Positions 16,095-24,888 of a stretch of 42,178 nt of DNA are shown one piece after another. How positions within the stretch are numbered: position 1 is the first letter of the stretch; each line of letters starts with the position of its first letter. The stretch is from Geobacteraceae bacterium (GTDB taxonomy: Bacteria; Desulfobacterota; Desulfuromonadia; Geobacterales; Pseudopelobacteraceae): NCBI GenBank assembly GCA_025355325.1, contig JANXZX010000107.1, positions 1 to 42,178 on the forward strand, given 5' to 3'. A program made the position numbers and the translations under genes. A model generated the notes under the pieces. It made no database searches. It worked only from the letters and a program-made list of their open reading frames with translations, and was not told where the DNA came from.

Positions 16095-16985
16095 ATGGAG
16101 AGGAGAAGTTTTGACTTATATCTAACTGTTCGATTTTTGTCTGCACTGATGCTTGTCCTTATCCTTTCCCCTTATACGGTTGACAGTGCCACTGAAAAGC
16201 CGGTGGTCTATTTCGGCATATATCAGCGCTATCGACCGGACAAGATGTACGAGCGGTTTCAGCCATTGATGGATTACCTGAGCAGCGCAACCCCCTACCA
16301 ATTTGAGTTGAAGATCTGTTTAAATGACAAAGACGGGCTGAAACTTCTGGCAGAAAATAAAATTCAGGTTGCTATATTGGAAGATGCGGGGACAATGCAG
16401 GCGATTATTCGTTATGGGGCAGTACCTGTAGTCAGACCTTTGAACAAACTGGGAAGTGCAACGCGTCGATCCGTAATTATTGTGCCGAAACAATCCCGAA
16501 TCGGAACTATGCATGATCTTAATGGTAAGCGGATAGCGCTCGGCAAATACCACTCGGAAACCGAAAATTTGCTGCCGCGATCAATGCTTGCCGAAACAGG
16601 TGTTAAGCTCGCAACACTAACCAATCTATCCAATCGCCAAGCCGTTTTAAATGCAGTATTGAGGGGGGATTTTGATGCGGGATCCGTTGAGGATGAAGAT
16701 GTCGACCGATTAAATAATAAAGGTTTTCGGATTATCGCCACATCCAGGCCTGTGCCTTCCGATCCTATCGTTGTTGCCAATGGAGTAGATCCAGTTGTTG
16801 TCTCATCGGTTGCCAAGGCGCTGCTGAAGCTGGATTGTGCCAATCCGGCACAGCAGAAACAAATCAAAATTTGGGACGATGAATTCAGATATGGATATAG
16901 TGCGGCTTCGATTTCAGATTATCGCACCATGGCCCGCCAATACCGGACCAGGTCGTTTGGCTGCGGAGTGGGTTGTCACCGATGA
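16095..16985 (+). CDS. PhnD-like phosphate/phosphonate-type periplasmic binding protein
   Basis: About 296 residues from the ATG at 16095. The start is uncertain: the same frame is open from GTG at 15927, and no candidate has a good ribosome site. I prefer 16095 because it gives a compact signal sequence (LTVRFLSALMLVLILSPYTV). The mature part shows the PBP-like family pattern: VVYFGIYQRYRPDKMYERF, FQPLMDYLS, a DAGTMQ segment, HDLNGKRIALGKYHSET, and VLRGDFDAGSVEDEDVDRL. It would bind an oxyanion or related ligand outside the inner membrane. Its stop overlaps the kinase ATG (ATGA), and no ABC permease is present, so it probably feeds the kinase. Confidence 0.78.
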   Translation: MERRSFDLYLTVRFLSALMLVLILSPYTVDSATEKPVVYFGIYQRYRPDKMYERFQPLMDYLSSATPYQFELKICLNDKDGLKLLAENKIQVAILEDAGTMQAIIRYGAVPVVRPLNKLGSATRRSVIIVPKQSRIGTMHDLNGKRIALGKYHSETENLLPRSMLAETGVKLATLTNLSNRQAVLNAVLRGDFDAGSVEDEDVDRLNNKGFRIIATSRPVPSDPIVVANGVDPVVVSSVAKALLKLDCANPAQQKQIKIWDDEFRYGYSAASISDYRTMARQYRTRSFGCGVGCHR

Positions 16986-18466
16986 AGCCACGATTCTATT
17001 CGAGAATTGATTTCAACTATATTTTATACACAACTCTGATTACCTCATTTTTTGCTATTTTGTGGGGCGGAGTTGCCATATACAACGAAAAAACGGATCT
17101 TCTTAAAGAGCTTGTAGGCCATGGGGAGCAGCTGTTGAGCAGCTTTGGGACGCGAGCGATTAACCAGACTATTTATAATGAAATGGGGATTGAAACAGGT
17201 TCTCTCGATTTATTATTAGAAGAACTGGTTGCCAATGGTGATTTCCCCGTAACATACGCTTCTTTCGTCGACCATCGGAATATATCTTTTGTCCACAACC
17301 ACTCAGGTAATTACGCATGTCCAAATGAGGTCCCGTTAGTTACAGCAACCCTGAAAAAGGGTACATTTATCAGCGAAATATCCAAAGGCAATGATGGCAG
17401 CGAGGCGTGTCTTAGTATTGCCACACCCTTGTTTATCGGCAGCAAATATTGGGGGAGTTTGCAGATAGGTCTTTCCACGGCTGAGATGAAAAAGGAACTC
17501 TCTGCTTTTGGTAGAAAAGCGGTTATTTATTCGATAATCACAAATCTGCTTATGGTGACGGCTATCTATGTTGTCGGCCGAAGACATGCTAAGCGGTTGT
17601 TAAAACTCTCTCTTGCCCTGTCGAATACCATACCCCAAAATCGGGAACTGCCAGTTTCCGGTAATCACCGGGTTATTCCGGAAAATCGAGACCGCGACGA
17701 GATTGGCCGGCTGCATCTGACGTACCTAAAAATGCGGCAACGGCTTAAGCTGAGAGAAAATGAACACCAGATGGCGGTTGAATCGCTGTTCCTGAGTGAA
17801 AAAAAGGCGACTGTCGGCAATCTGGTAGCCGGTGTGTCGCATGAAGTGAATAACCCTTTAGCAGCCCTTTCCAGCTGTATATACAATCTGGAATATATGC
17901 CTGACAGTGAAAGGGACGAGAATATTTCAATAGCTAAGCAGGCGGTGTACCGTATTCAGAAAGTTGTCGGGCAGATTCTGGACTTCAGCAGAGTGGGCAA
18001 TGCCTCATTTACTTCAATTACCAGCGATGCATTTTTTGAGGAAGCAGCATTATTCTCAAAAATGGCGATAAAAAAATCGGGATGTAATCTTCAGACACAT
18101 GATGCCTGTGCTCCCCCCATCTGGATTGTCATTGACAAAGGCAAGATTAATCAGGCAATTCTTAATCTGGTAATGAACGCCGCCGATGTATCACCGCCAC
18201 AGCGTGACGTAACGCTGAAGGCATATAATGATGATGACTGGTACTATATCGCGATAACGGACCACGGCCCTGGGATCTCTGAGTTGGACGCAGAAAAGAT
18301 ATTTGCGCTGTTTTATACTACTAAAGCCCCTGGCGTTGGAACCGGCATGGGCCTTACGATCTCAAAAAACATCGCGGAGATGCACAGGGGAACCATCATG
18401 CTGGACAGCACCCCGGGCGAAACAACGTTTACAATAAAAATTCCCATATCGCAGGAGTTGCTGTGA
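16982..18466 (+). CDS. Membrane sensor histidine kinase
   Basis: A 494-residue kinase. TM1 lies near residues 11-35 (YILYTTLITSFFAILWGGVA) and a periplasmic loop of about 150 residues follows. TM2 is near residues 180-200 (IYSIITNLLMVTAIYVVG). The HisKA helix has the phospho-His in GNLVAGVSHEVNNPLAALSS. The ATPase domain shows ILNLVMNAADVSPP, DHGPGISELD, FALFYTTKAPG and GTGMGLTISKNIAEMHRG. The ATG overlaps the PhnD-like stop; a TTG nine bases upstream is less likely. No response regulator follows within the 338-base gap, so the partner is elsewhere. Confidence 0.9.
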   Translation: MKPRFYSRIDFNYILYTTLITSFFAILWGGVAIYNEKTDLLKELVGHGEQLLSSFGTRAINQTIYNEMGIETGSLDLLLEELVANGDFPVTYASFVDHRNISFVHNHSGNYACPNEVPLVTATLKKGTFISEISKGNDGSEACLSIATPLFIGSKYWGSLQIGLSTAEMKKELSAFGRKAVIYSIITNLLMVTAIYVVGRRHAKRLLKLSLALSNTIPQNRELPVSGNHRVIPENRDRDEIGRLHLTYLKMRQRLKLRENEHQMAVESLFLSEKKATVGNLVAGVSHEVNNPLAALSSCIYNLEYMPDSERDENISIAKQAVYRIQKVVGQILDFSRVGNASFTSITSDAFFEEAALFSKMAIKKSGCNLQTHDACAPPIWIVIDKGKINQAILNLVMNAADVSPPQRDVTLKAYNDDDWYYIAITDHGPGISELDAEKIFALFYTTKAPGVGTGMGLTISKNIAEMHRGTIMLDSTPGETTFTIKIPISQELL

Positions 18467-18803
18467 GTACTGTCACTTTCGTGATCGACCACATCCTTCG
18501 TAACCGCAACCTCTAACCACAGCTCCCCATTGTCGCAAGGCCGTAAATGAACATCGTAGTAGTTGAGCGGCAGTCTTCTCGGCCCGTTTCAACTGCCTGA
18601 TTGGAACTTCGGATTTCTCGCGACCACCTCACTTTATCTTAAAGAACTTCCCCGCCGTCTATCCTCATAAAGCAATAAAGCAACTACGTCCCGCCGGCAT
18701 TCTCCAGTTTCTGACTAATTAGACATAATGTTAAAAAGTCCGCAAAATCCATTTATTCTTGTGGTAATCTATACGAACGAAGCTACAGGAGGAGGAAATA
18801 GCA
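18467..18803. other. Non-coding gap between kinase and V4R gene
   Basis: A gap of 337 bases. I see no supported gene. A 17-codon frame runs from the overlapping GTG to TAA at about 18517 and looks accidental. AGTTGA/TCAACT could form a weak stem near 18560-18595. CTAATTAG is at about 18715. The right end must hold the promoter of the V4R gene, but I found no convincing pair of boxes. The last 20 bases carry its GGAGGAGG ribosome site. Confidence 0.4.
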
Positions 18804-19325
18804 ATGTCTGATGATCGCAAATACAAATTCTCATGGGACCTTCTCGGGGACATTCAGGCAGGACGCCCCAATCTGGGCAATACGACCCGGCTTGAGGTAT
18901 ACCGTTTACTGCAGTTTGCCTTCCGTGATGTGATAGAGCAACATGTCGGCACGGAAGAAACCGATAAAATATTCTATGAGGCCGGTGCCCTTGCCGGAAA
19001 AGAATTTTATGCCCATATGCTTACGCCTACTGCGGATTTGAACGATTTTGTCCGCCAGTTGCAAGAGGCGCTCAAGGATCTCGGCATCGGCATATTGCGA
19101 GTTGAAAAAGCAGATTTGGCAAAAGGGGAGATTATCATCACCGTGTCGGAAGATCTCGACTGTTCCGGCCTTCCTGAGCTAGACTACGAAATCTGCAGTT
19201 ACGACGAAGGCTTTATCTCTGCATTATTGGAATGTTTTTCCGGGATAAAATTCATTGTCAAAGAGATCGATTGCTGGTGCACCGGCGACCGTACCTGTCG
19301 TTTTGAAGCAAAGGCGGTGGTATAA
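18804..19325 (+). CDS. V4R-domain sensor protein
   Basis: A 173-residue soluble protein with a C-terminal V4R (4-vinyl reductase, PF02830-like) domain. Signs are the N-terminal RLEVYRLLQFAFRDVIEQHV, the middle FYEAGALAGKEFYAHML, and the end CSYDEGFISALLE then KEIDCWCTGDRTCRFEA. The C-x-C-x5-C cluster is typical of the family, which binds small hydrophobic molecules or metals. GGAGGAGG precedes the ATG. Three bases separate it from the GGDEF gene, so it probably acts as that enzyme's sensory partner. The ligand is unknown. Confidence 0.83.
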   Translation: MSDDRKYKFSWDLLGDIQAGRPNLGNTTRLEVYRLLQFAFRDVIEQHVGTEETDKIFYEAGALAGKEFYAHMLTPTADLNDFVRQLQEALKDLGIGILRVEKADLAKGEIIITVSEDLDCSGLPELDYEICSYDEGFISALLECFSGIKFIVKEIDCWCTGDRTCRFEAKAVV

Positions 19326-19328
19326 CGC

Positions 19329-20657
19329 ATGAATCCGGCATCAGAAAACAACCTCGCACTGCTCGATGCAGCCGTCAAGAACCTGCATGACCTGCTCACG
19401 GCACGCACCGTTTCACCGGAGCCGCCGGAAGAACTGGCGGTCATAGGCGGGTATGCACAGCTTTACGCGACTCTGCGTGAAGTCAGAACCGCGATTATGG
19501 CGTTCTCTTCAGGCGACTTGAATTGCAAGGTCATGATGAAAGGATATGTGCCCGGTTCGATTAAGGCATTACAGGCATCACTGAACCATTTGACCTGGCA
19601 GACCAAAATGATCGCCTCGGGAGACTTTACCCAGCGGGTGGATTTTATGGGTGATTTTTCCGAATCTTTCAACATGATGGTCGAACAGCTTGACCGGTCA
19701 CGGACCGAGCTTGAAAGCATGAATCGGCAACTGTATGAAAACAACATCAAGCTGGAACAGCAGGCGGAGGCTTTGCGAGAGAGTGAAGAGCGACTGCGGC
19801 ATATTGCCGAGAATGTCAGCGATGTTATCTGGACACTTGACCGTTCTGTAGAACATTTTACCTATATGAGCCCCTCCATTGCCGGACTTCGGGGACTGAG
19901 TGTCGATGAAGCGCTGAGAGAACCTCTTGATCAGGCAATGACTCCGGAATCTCTTGTCTCATTGAGGAAACTCCTGTCTGACAGGTTGATTAAAACGGAA
20001 GGGGGCGGTGATGCCGGTTCCGTCTCGGAAGTTATCGAGGTCGAGCAGTTCTGCCGGGATGGCAGAATTATTAATGTGGAGGTGGCCATTTCCGCCATCA
20101 CCGACTCGGATGGTCAAATCAAGGAGTTTGTCGGCGTATCCCGCGACATAACCGCCCGCAGGAAGGCGGAAGATATTTTAAAATACCAGAGCACTCATGA
20201 CTCTTTGACAGGTCTTTACAACAGGGCATTTCTCGATGCCGAACTCGAACTTGCCGTCCGCGGGAGAAAGTTCCCTGTCAGTGTTATTGTAGCTGATCTT
20301 GACGGGCTCAAACGGGTGAACGATTCGCTGGGGCACGAAGCGGGAGATAAACTTATCAAAGGAGCTGCCGCTGTTCTGCTGATGGCGTTTCGCGGAAATG
20401 ACATTGTTGCCCGTACGGGAGGCGACGAGTTTGTGATACTTCTTCACGAAATGGGCCATGAGGAGTCAGCGATAGCATGCGAGCGCATCAGATCCTGCCT
20501 TGCGATCTATAATTCAGAGAGCGGTGATCTTCCCGTCAGCATATCGCTGGGCGCCGCGACCGCTTTGACGGGCGACGAAATCCTCGCGGCGCTGAAAACG
20601 GCGGATGAACGAATGTATGCCGACAAGGTACAGCGCAAGCAGCAACGAACGGATTGA
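19329..20657 (+). CDS. HAMP-PAS-GGDEF diguanylate cyclase
   Basis: A 442-residue soluble cyclase that makes cyclic di-GMP from two GTP. Two HAMP-like units (MAFSSGDLNCKVMMKG and MIASGDFTQRVDFMGDFSES) occur without transmembrane segments. A coiled coil follows, then a PAS domain (about residues 150-275) starting SEERLRHIAENVSDVIWTLD. The GGDEF domain contains DSLTGLYNRAF and the active-site GGDEF at 364-368. R355-x-x-D358 forms a product-inhibition I-site at the correct five-residue distance. No EAL domain is present. Input probably comes from the preceding V4R protein. Confidence 0.93.
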   Translation: MNPASENNLALLDAAVKNLHDLLTARTVSPEPPEELAVIGGYAQLYATLREVRTAIMAFSSGDLNCKVMMKGYVPGSIKALQASLNHLTWQTKMIASGDFTQRVDFMGDFSESFNMMVEQLDRSRTELESMNRQLYENNIKLEQQAEALRESEERLRHIAENVSDVIWTLDRSVEHFTYMSPSIAGLRGLSVDEALREPLDQAMTPESLVSLRKLLSDRLIKTEGGGDAGSVSEVIEVEQFCRDGRIINVEVAISAITDSDGQIKEFVGVSRDITARRKAEDILKYQSTHDSLTGLYNRAFLDAELELAVRGRKFPVSVIVADLDGLKRVNDSLGHEAGDKLIKGAAAVLLMAFRGNDIVARTGGDEFVILLHEMGHEESAIACERIRSCLAIYNSESGDLPVSISLGAATALTGDEILAALKTADERMYADKVQRKQQRTD

Positions 20658-20707
20658 GGTAATGAACTATAATCCGAATCTAAGGGCTTCCGCTAACCAA
20701 TAACCAT

Positions 20708-20735
20708 TTGACAATGTACTAAATAATAGTACAAA
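20708..20735 (+). promoter_or_regulatory. Promoter and operator of the toxin-first TA pair
   Basis: TTGACA (20708-20713, perfect) is followed after 16 bases by TACAAA (20730-20735). The perfect palindrome TGTACTA-N5-TAGTACA (20715-20721 and 20727-20733) fills the spacer, so a repressor bound there would block polymerase. The predicted transcription start is at or next to the toxin ATG at 20743. Confidence 0.65.
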
Positions 20736-20742
20736 ATAACGC

Positions 20743-21021
20743 ATGGCATGGACAGTAGACATAGGCAATAAAGCATCTAAGCAAGCCGCGAAGCTGCCCG
20801 CAAAGGTAAGGGATACGCTGAAAGCCCTCATGCAAGAAATTGCCAAGACTGGCCCTGTCAGGGGAGATTGGCGGAATTATTCAACGTTGGCAAATGGGGA
20901 TCATCATTGTAATTTGAAAAAGGGGCGGCCTACCTACGTTGCAGTGTGGCAGGTAACAGATAGAACTATCAGAATTGTAGAGGTGATTTATGTTGGAACA
21001 CACGAAAAGGCACCATACTGA
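20743..21021 (+). CDS. RelE/ParE-superfamily (HigB-like) toxin
   Basis: A 92-residue protein starting MAWTVDIGNKASKQAAKLPA, with the RelE-fold pattern: a helical pair with KVRDTLKALMQEIAKTGP, then DHHCNLKKGRPTYVAVWQV and IRIVEVIYVGTHEKAPY. Such toxins usually cleave mRNA on the ribosome. The antitoxin gene follows and overlaps by 32 bases. There is no Shine-Dalgarno before the ATG, and the promoter suggests a leaderless message. It could be the HigB or ParE type; the sequence does not decide. Confidence 0.85.
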   Translation: MAWTVDIGNKASKQAAKLPAKVRDTLKALMQEIAKTGPVRGDWRNYSTLANGDHHCNLKKGRPTYVAVWQVTDRTIRIVEVIYVGTHEKAPY

Positions 21022-21340
21022 AAGCGTCCGGTTTTACGGATCGCCCCAGGTACTCAATAAAATCAGGAAGTATGCGTCTACGGCTGGAGCTGTTGAGGCT
21101 TCTTCTGATTCAATACCGGCAACAGAATTGTTCCCCGAACTGGTAACAAACCCTCAAGGCACGTATTTGAAGGGTATCCGGTGCCGTGAAGATATGACGC
21201 AAGTAGAACTTTCGGAAATGACCGGAATACCCCGCCGACACATTAGCGAGATGGAATCCGGAAAGCGCCCTGTCGGCAAAGAGAATGCAAAGAAACTTGC
21301 TGCGGCATTGGGAGTTACTGACTATCGAATGTTCCTGTAA
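20990..21340 (+). CDS. XRE-family antitoxin
   Basis: A 116-residue protein with a C-terminal XRE helix-turn-helix: REDMTQVELSEMTGIPRRHI then EMESGKRPVGKENAKKLAAA. The N-terminal half is likely the toxin-binding part. An AGAGGTG ribosome site lies inside the toxin gene just before the ATG at 20990. The gene overlaps the toxin by 32 bases, so translation is coupled. It should neutralise the toxin and bind the TGTACTA-N5-TAGTACA operator. A good terminator follows. Confidence 0.86.
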   Translation: MLEHTKRHHTESVRFYGSPQVLNKIRKYASTAGAVEASSDSIPATELFPELVTNPQGTYLKGIRCREDMTQVELSEMTGIPRRHISEMESGKRPVGKENAKKLAAALGVTDYRMFL

Positions 21341-21383
21341 TTCTTCCCGAACAATCGTGCTTGTGAGCCCGCCGAAAGGCAGC

Positions 21384-21418
21384 AGAGGGCATGGATCTGA
21401 TTCATGCCCTCTCTTTTT
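21384..21418 (+). terminator. Terminator of the toxin-first TA operon
   Basis: AGAGGGCATG (21384-21393) and CATGCCCTCT (21403-21412) form a perfect ten-base stem with a nine-base loop, followed by CTTTTT. This is a strong intrinsic terminator 44 bases after the antitoxin stop. Confidence 0.85.
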
Positions 21419-21519
21419 GAGGTTCATTCTTTTTTTAACCGGCTATAAGCATTTCGATGTGGGATTTTGCCTTTTGGTTGTCCTATAAAATGTGTCTTGG
21501 AGTGCTGTTGTGACAGGTT

Positions 21520-22086
21520 TCAGCTTTCCTTCAGGATCGCGTTTGCAACCTGTAGCAGCGTTTTGCGCTTGTCCATCGCCGTTTTCTGCATGATGCGATA
21601 CGCCTCGGCCTCCGGAACGCGGTTCTTTTCCATCAGAAGCCCTTTGGCTTTTTCAATGATTTTACGGTTTTCGATAAGCTCGCGCAGATCATCGATTTTT
21701 TCTTTCAGCTCTTCGACTTCTTCCACATGCTGCAGCGCAATTTCAATGGCGGGCAGCAGATCCTGCTGACGGAGAGGTTTGGTTAAATAAGCGGCAATGC
21801 CGCTGGCGGATGCCCGTTTTACAGTCGCACTGTCACAGGAACTCGTCAGCAGCAGAATCGGGATTTTCAGCTTTTTTCTGATCTCTGTTGCGGCGGTTAT
21901 CCCGTCCATTCCAGGCATGGACACATCCAGTATCGCCATGTCCGGAAAACATCCGAGCGCCATCTCTACGGCTTTTGCACCGTCTCCGCACTCCAGAATT
22001 TCATCAAAGCCAAGGTCGGTCAGCATGTTCTTCAGGTTGGTCCTGATAAGCGGTTCATCATCACAAATAAGTATGGATTTGCTCAT
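21520..22086 (-). CDS. ANTAR-domain response regulator (RNA-binding antiterminator)
   Basis: A 188-residue protein. The receiver domain has D9/D10, D54 in MAILDVSMPGMDG and K in YLTKPLRQQD. A coiled linker (VEEVEELKEKIDDLRELIEN) leads to an ANTAR domain, IIEKAKGLLMEKNRVPEAEA with YRIMQKTAMDKRKTLLQVAN. ANTAR regulators, when phosphorylated, bind paired RNA hairpins and prevent leader termination. The ATG at 22086 is chosen because GGAGG stands before it; the upstream TTG is too close. It is the last gene of a sensory operon, and its kinase is probably one of the two encoded upstream. GnfR, which controls nif genes in Geobacter, is of this type. Confidence 0.93.
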   Translation of the reverse strand: MSKSILICDDEPLIRTNLKNMLTDLGFDEILECGDGAKAVEMALGCFPDMAILDVSMPGMDGITAATEIRKKLKIPILLLTSSCDSATVKRASASGIAAYLTKPLRQQDLLPAIEIALQHVEEVEELKEKIDDLRELIENRKIIEKAKGLLMEKNRVPEAEAYRIMQKTAMDKRKTLLQVANAILKES

Positions 22087-22148
22087 GGTCAATTTCCTCC
22101 GTACCGGGGAACTAGCATGAGGCGTGCCATAAATAAGGGATCAGCTGA

Positions 22149-24884
22149 TCATATATCCCGGATAACCTCTTTAAGGGCGCTCAAACGATACGGTTTTTGA
22201 ATAAACCCGGCCAGCCCCCTGCCGATGAACTTCTGAGTCACTTCATGCTCGCTGAAACCGCTGGACATGATTACTTTGACATCCGGCTTCAATTGTCGCA
22301 GTTCGCGAAAACACTGCTCGCCGTCCATATGCGGCATGGTCAGATCGAGAATCACAAAAGCGATATCAGGGGTGCGCTTGAAGATCTCCACCGCCTCCAC
22401 GCCGTCATTTGCGGTGATGGCCGTAAAACCGAGCTCTTCGAGCATTTCAGCTCCGATGCCACGGATCGTTTCCTCGTCATCGACCAGCAGTACGGTGCCG
22501 CTCCCCTGCCAGTTGTCCTCATTTTCGTTGATATCGAACAGCTCGGCAGGACGGCTTGATGCGGGCAGCAGAACTTTGAAGGTGGTTCCCTTCTGTTCCT
22601 CGCTGTATACTTTGATCGCCCCTTTGTGCCCCCGTACTATTCCGAGTACGGCTGCCATACCAAGTCCCCTGCCGGTGAATTTAGTGGTGAAAAACGGATC
22701 GAACAGTTTAGCCAGCGTGTCCTTGCTCATGCCGCAGCCGGAGTCGGCTATTTCAAGACACACATACAGGCCGTCGGTCAGATTTTCGTCCAGCCACACA
22801 TCTTTCAGGTAGCTCTGGTCACAGTCCATGCAGCCGGTTGTGATGCCAATGACGCCGCTTCGCTCATCTATCGCCTCGGAGGCATTGATCACCAGATTCA
22901 TAATGATCTGACGCATCTGGGTCGCATCGGCTTCGACCGTGGGCAGCGGCCGATGCAGATTGAGCCGCAGCACCGCCTTCTTGGATATGGACACCTCCAG
23001 CATGTGCAGCATCTCTTCCAGCAACGTATTCAGATCAAGATTTTCGATCACGAACTTGCCTTTACCGGAATAGGCCAGCATCTGCCTGGCCAGATCGGCT
23101 GCCCGTGCCGCAGACTGTTCGATGCGGTGAAGATTTTCCACGGCGGGAGATTCCTTGTTGATCCGCATCAGTGCAAGATCGGCATTGCCGATGATGGCCA
23201 TCAGGATATTGTTGAAGTCATGGGCAATGCCGCCGGCCAGCACGCCAAGACTTTCCAGCTTCTGGGCGTGAAGAAGCTGACGCTCCAAAGCCAGACGTTC
23301 GTCTTCCAGCTTTTTCCGATCATCAATCGTTCTTGAAATGGCGATAATCCCGTTAACATGAGGATTGATGAGTTGGTTGCTGGCGGCGCATTCCATCCAT
23401 GTGTAACTTCCATCTTTGTTCTTATACCGGTATTGCACGCTATGTGGTTTCATCGGGGTATTGAGCACCTCATTAAAAGCGGCGCTCACTTGCGGCAGGT
23501 CTTCCGGATGAATAAGATCAAGCGTGTTCAGCCCCAGCATTTCTTCCTGGGAATAGCCGTGAATCTGAAGTGCCGCTGGTGAGTTATACTTTATAGAACC
23601 ATCTTCTCTGAGGATGCTGATGATATCCGGGGAAAGATCCATAATACTGCGAAAGAGTTCTTCGCTTTCCTTGATGGCATCTTCCGTGCGTTTGTGCTCG
23701 GTAATATCCAGGGTAAATCCTGCAATAAGGCTGGTTTTGCCTTCGCGTACTATCGGAAATTTTATGGTTGTGTAACTCCGACCGTTCAGTTCCTCCTCAA
23801 GCTGGACGGCTTTTCCCTCATTCACAACAGCCAGATCATCATCCGTTATCTTACGGGCAAAATCCGCCGGGAACAGCTCCTCCATTGTATGACCACGCAT
23901 TTCCGCAGCCGACTTGCCGACCATATCGATAAAATTTTCACTAACCTGGATGACCCTGCTTTGATTCCCTGATATTTCCTTGATAAAGGTATATGCCGGC
24001 GTGTACTTCATGAAGAGTGAGAACAGCTCCAACGTATCACGCAGTTCACTTTCAAGGCGCTTCCGTTCCGTAATATCGTGCCAGGTGATAACCGCTCCGA
24101 CGATGACTCCATCCTTGCGAATCGGGTAGGAGGAATATTCCACCGGGAAGTAGCTACCGTCTTGTCTCCAGAAAAATTCGTCTGTGACCGTTATGCCGTA
24201 ACCTTCCCGAAAGGCTTTGAAGATCCGGCATTCTTCCACCGGTATCGGCTCTCCGTCCGGTGTCCTGAAGTGAATCAGGTCATGCATATTGCGTCCCAGC
24301 ACCTCGCCGATATGGGCATATCCGAGTATCTTCAGGCATGATTCATTGGCAAAGGTGCAGAGCCCTTTGGTGTCGATACCGTAGATCGCCTCCACCGTCG
24401 ATGACATGATAAGTCGCAGCAGCTCTTCCCGTTCCGCCAGTTGGCGCTCGGCGGTCCGGCGCTCTTCAATCTCATTCAGCAGACTGGCCCGGAAACGGCT
24501 GAACTCCTCGGAAGCGAGCTGGTTATTGCGTTCGAGGCGTTCGTTCTCAAGGACTAGAATTGAACGGAGATCTTCGCTGCTGACATGCCGATTGAGCTGC
24601 GCCAACTGGTGCGCGGCAAAGTCAGCAAGGTAGGGGAGCATGGTCGGGGAAATTACTATCTGCAATACGAGTGGTGATATTTCAACGGAAGAAAGGTGAT
24701 CGCCCGGGATCAGAATCACCCCGGCCAACCGTTGCAAATGCTGCCCCAGAAACTCCCGGGCTACCTCCTGAGAGGGGGCAAACAGAGCAAAGGGGGCCTT
24801 GCGGAAATCCTGTGCCCGGAATTCGCGGCAAAACGTAAAACCATCGGGACAGGGAGTCGAGAGAGAGAAAAGGCGGGCTTTCAT
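22149..24884 (-). CDS. Multi-PAS hybrid histidine kinase
   Basis: A 911-residue cytoplasmic hybrid kinase. Residues 1-110 are an unassigned input region with several aromatic and cysteine residues. A coiled coil with EEFSRFRASLLNEIEERRTA leads to three PAS domains (about 150-275, 285-400 and 405-530). The HisKA helix has [20 protein letters not shown]. The ATPase domain has IMNLVINASEAIDERSG, DSGCGMSKDTLAKLFDPFFT and GRGLGMAAVLG. A C-terminal receiver contains LLVDDEETIRG and AFVILDLTMPHMDG. It starts four bases after the FIST stop, with GAGGTG as ribosome site. It may pass phosphate to the ANTAR regulator 62 bases downstream. Confidence 0.92.
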   Translation of the reverse strand: MKARLFSLSTPCPDGFTFCREFRAQDFRKAPFALFAPSQEVAREFLGQHLQRLAGVILIPGDHLSSVEISPLVLQIVISPTMLPYLADFAAHQLAQLNRHVSSEDLRSILVLENERLERNNQLASEEFSRFRASLLNEIEERRTAERQLAEREELLRLIMSSTVEAIYGIDTKGLCTFANESCLKILGYAHIGEVLGRNMHDLIHFRTPDGEPIPVEECRIFKAFREGYGITVTDEFFWRQDGSYFPVEYSSYPIRKDGVIVGAVITWHDITERKRLESELRDTLELFSLFMKYTPAYTFIKEISGNQSRVIQVSENFIDMVGKSAAEMRGHTMEELFPADFARKITDDDLAVVNEGKAVQLEEELNGRSYTTIKFPIVREGKTSLIAGFTLDITEHKRTEDAIKESEELFRSIMDLSPDIISILREDGSIKYNSPAALQIHGYSQEEMLGLNTLDLIHPEDLPQVSAAFNEVLNTPMKPHSVQYRYKNKDGSYTWMECAASNQLINPHVNGIIAISRTIDDRKKLEDERLALERQLLHAQKLESLGVLAGGIAHDFNNILMAIIGNADLALMRINKESPAVENLHRIEQSAARAADLARQMLAYSGKGKFVIENLDLNTLLEEMLHMLEVSISKKAVLRLNLHRPLPTVEADATQMRQIIMNLVINASEAIDERSGVIGITTGCMDCDQSYLKDVWLDENLTDGLYVCLEIADSGCGMSKDTLAKLFDPFFTTKFTGRGLGMAAVLGIVRGHKGAIKVYSEEQKGTTFKVLLPASSRPAELFDINENEDNWQGSGTVLLVDDEETIRGIGAEMLEELGFTAITANDGVEAVEIFKRTPDIAFVILDLTMPHMDGEQCFRELRQLKPDVKVIMSSGFSEHEVTQKFIGRGLAGFIQKPYRLSALKEVIRDI

Positions 24885-24888
24885 GACG

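Noticed and set aside
21360-21420. GCCGAAAGGC stem resembling part of a cyclic di-GMP riboswitch
   Set aside because: The remaining conserved riboswitch positions are absent. It lies after the antitoxin gene just before a terminator, not in a leader.
22139-22150. GATCAGCTGATC palindrome before the ANTAR gene
   Set aside because: It overlaps the kinase stop codon within an operon and has no promoter boxes nearby. A 12-base palindrome of this kind can occur by chance.
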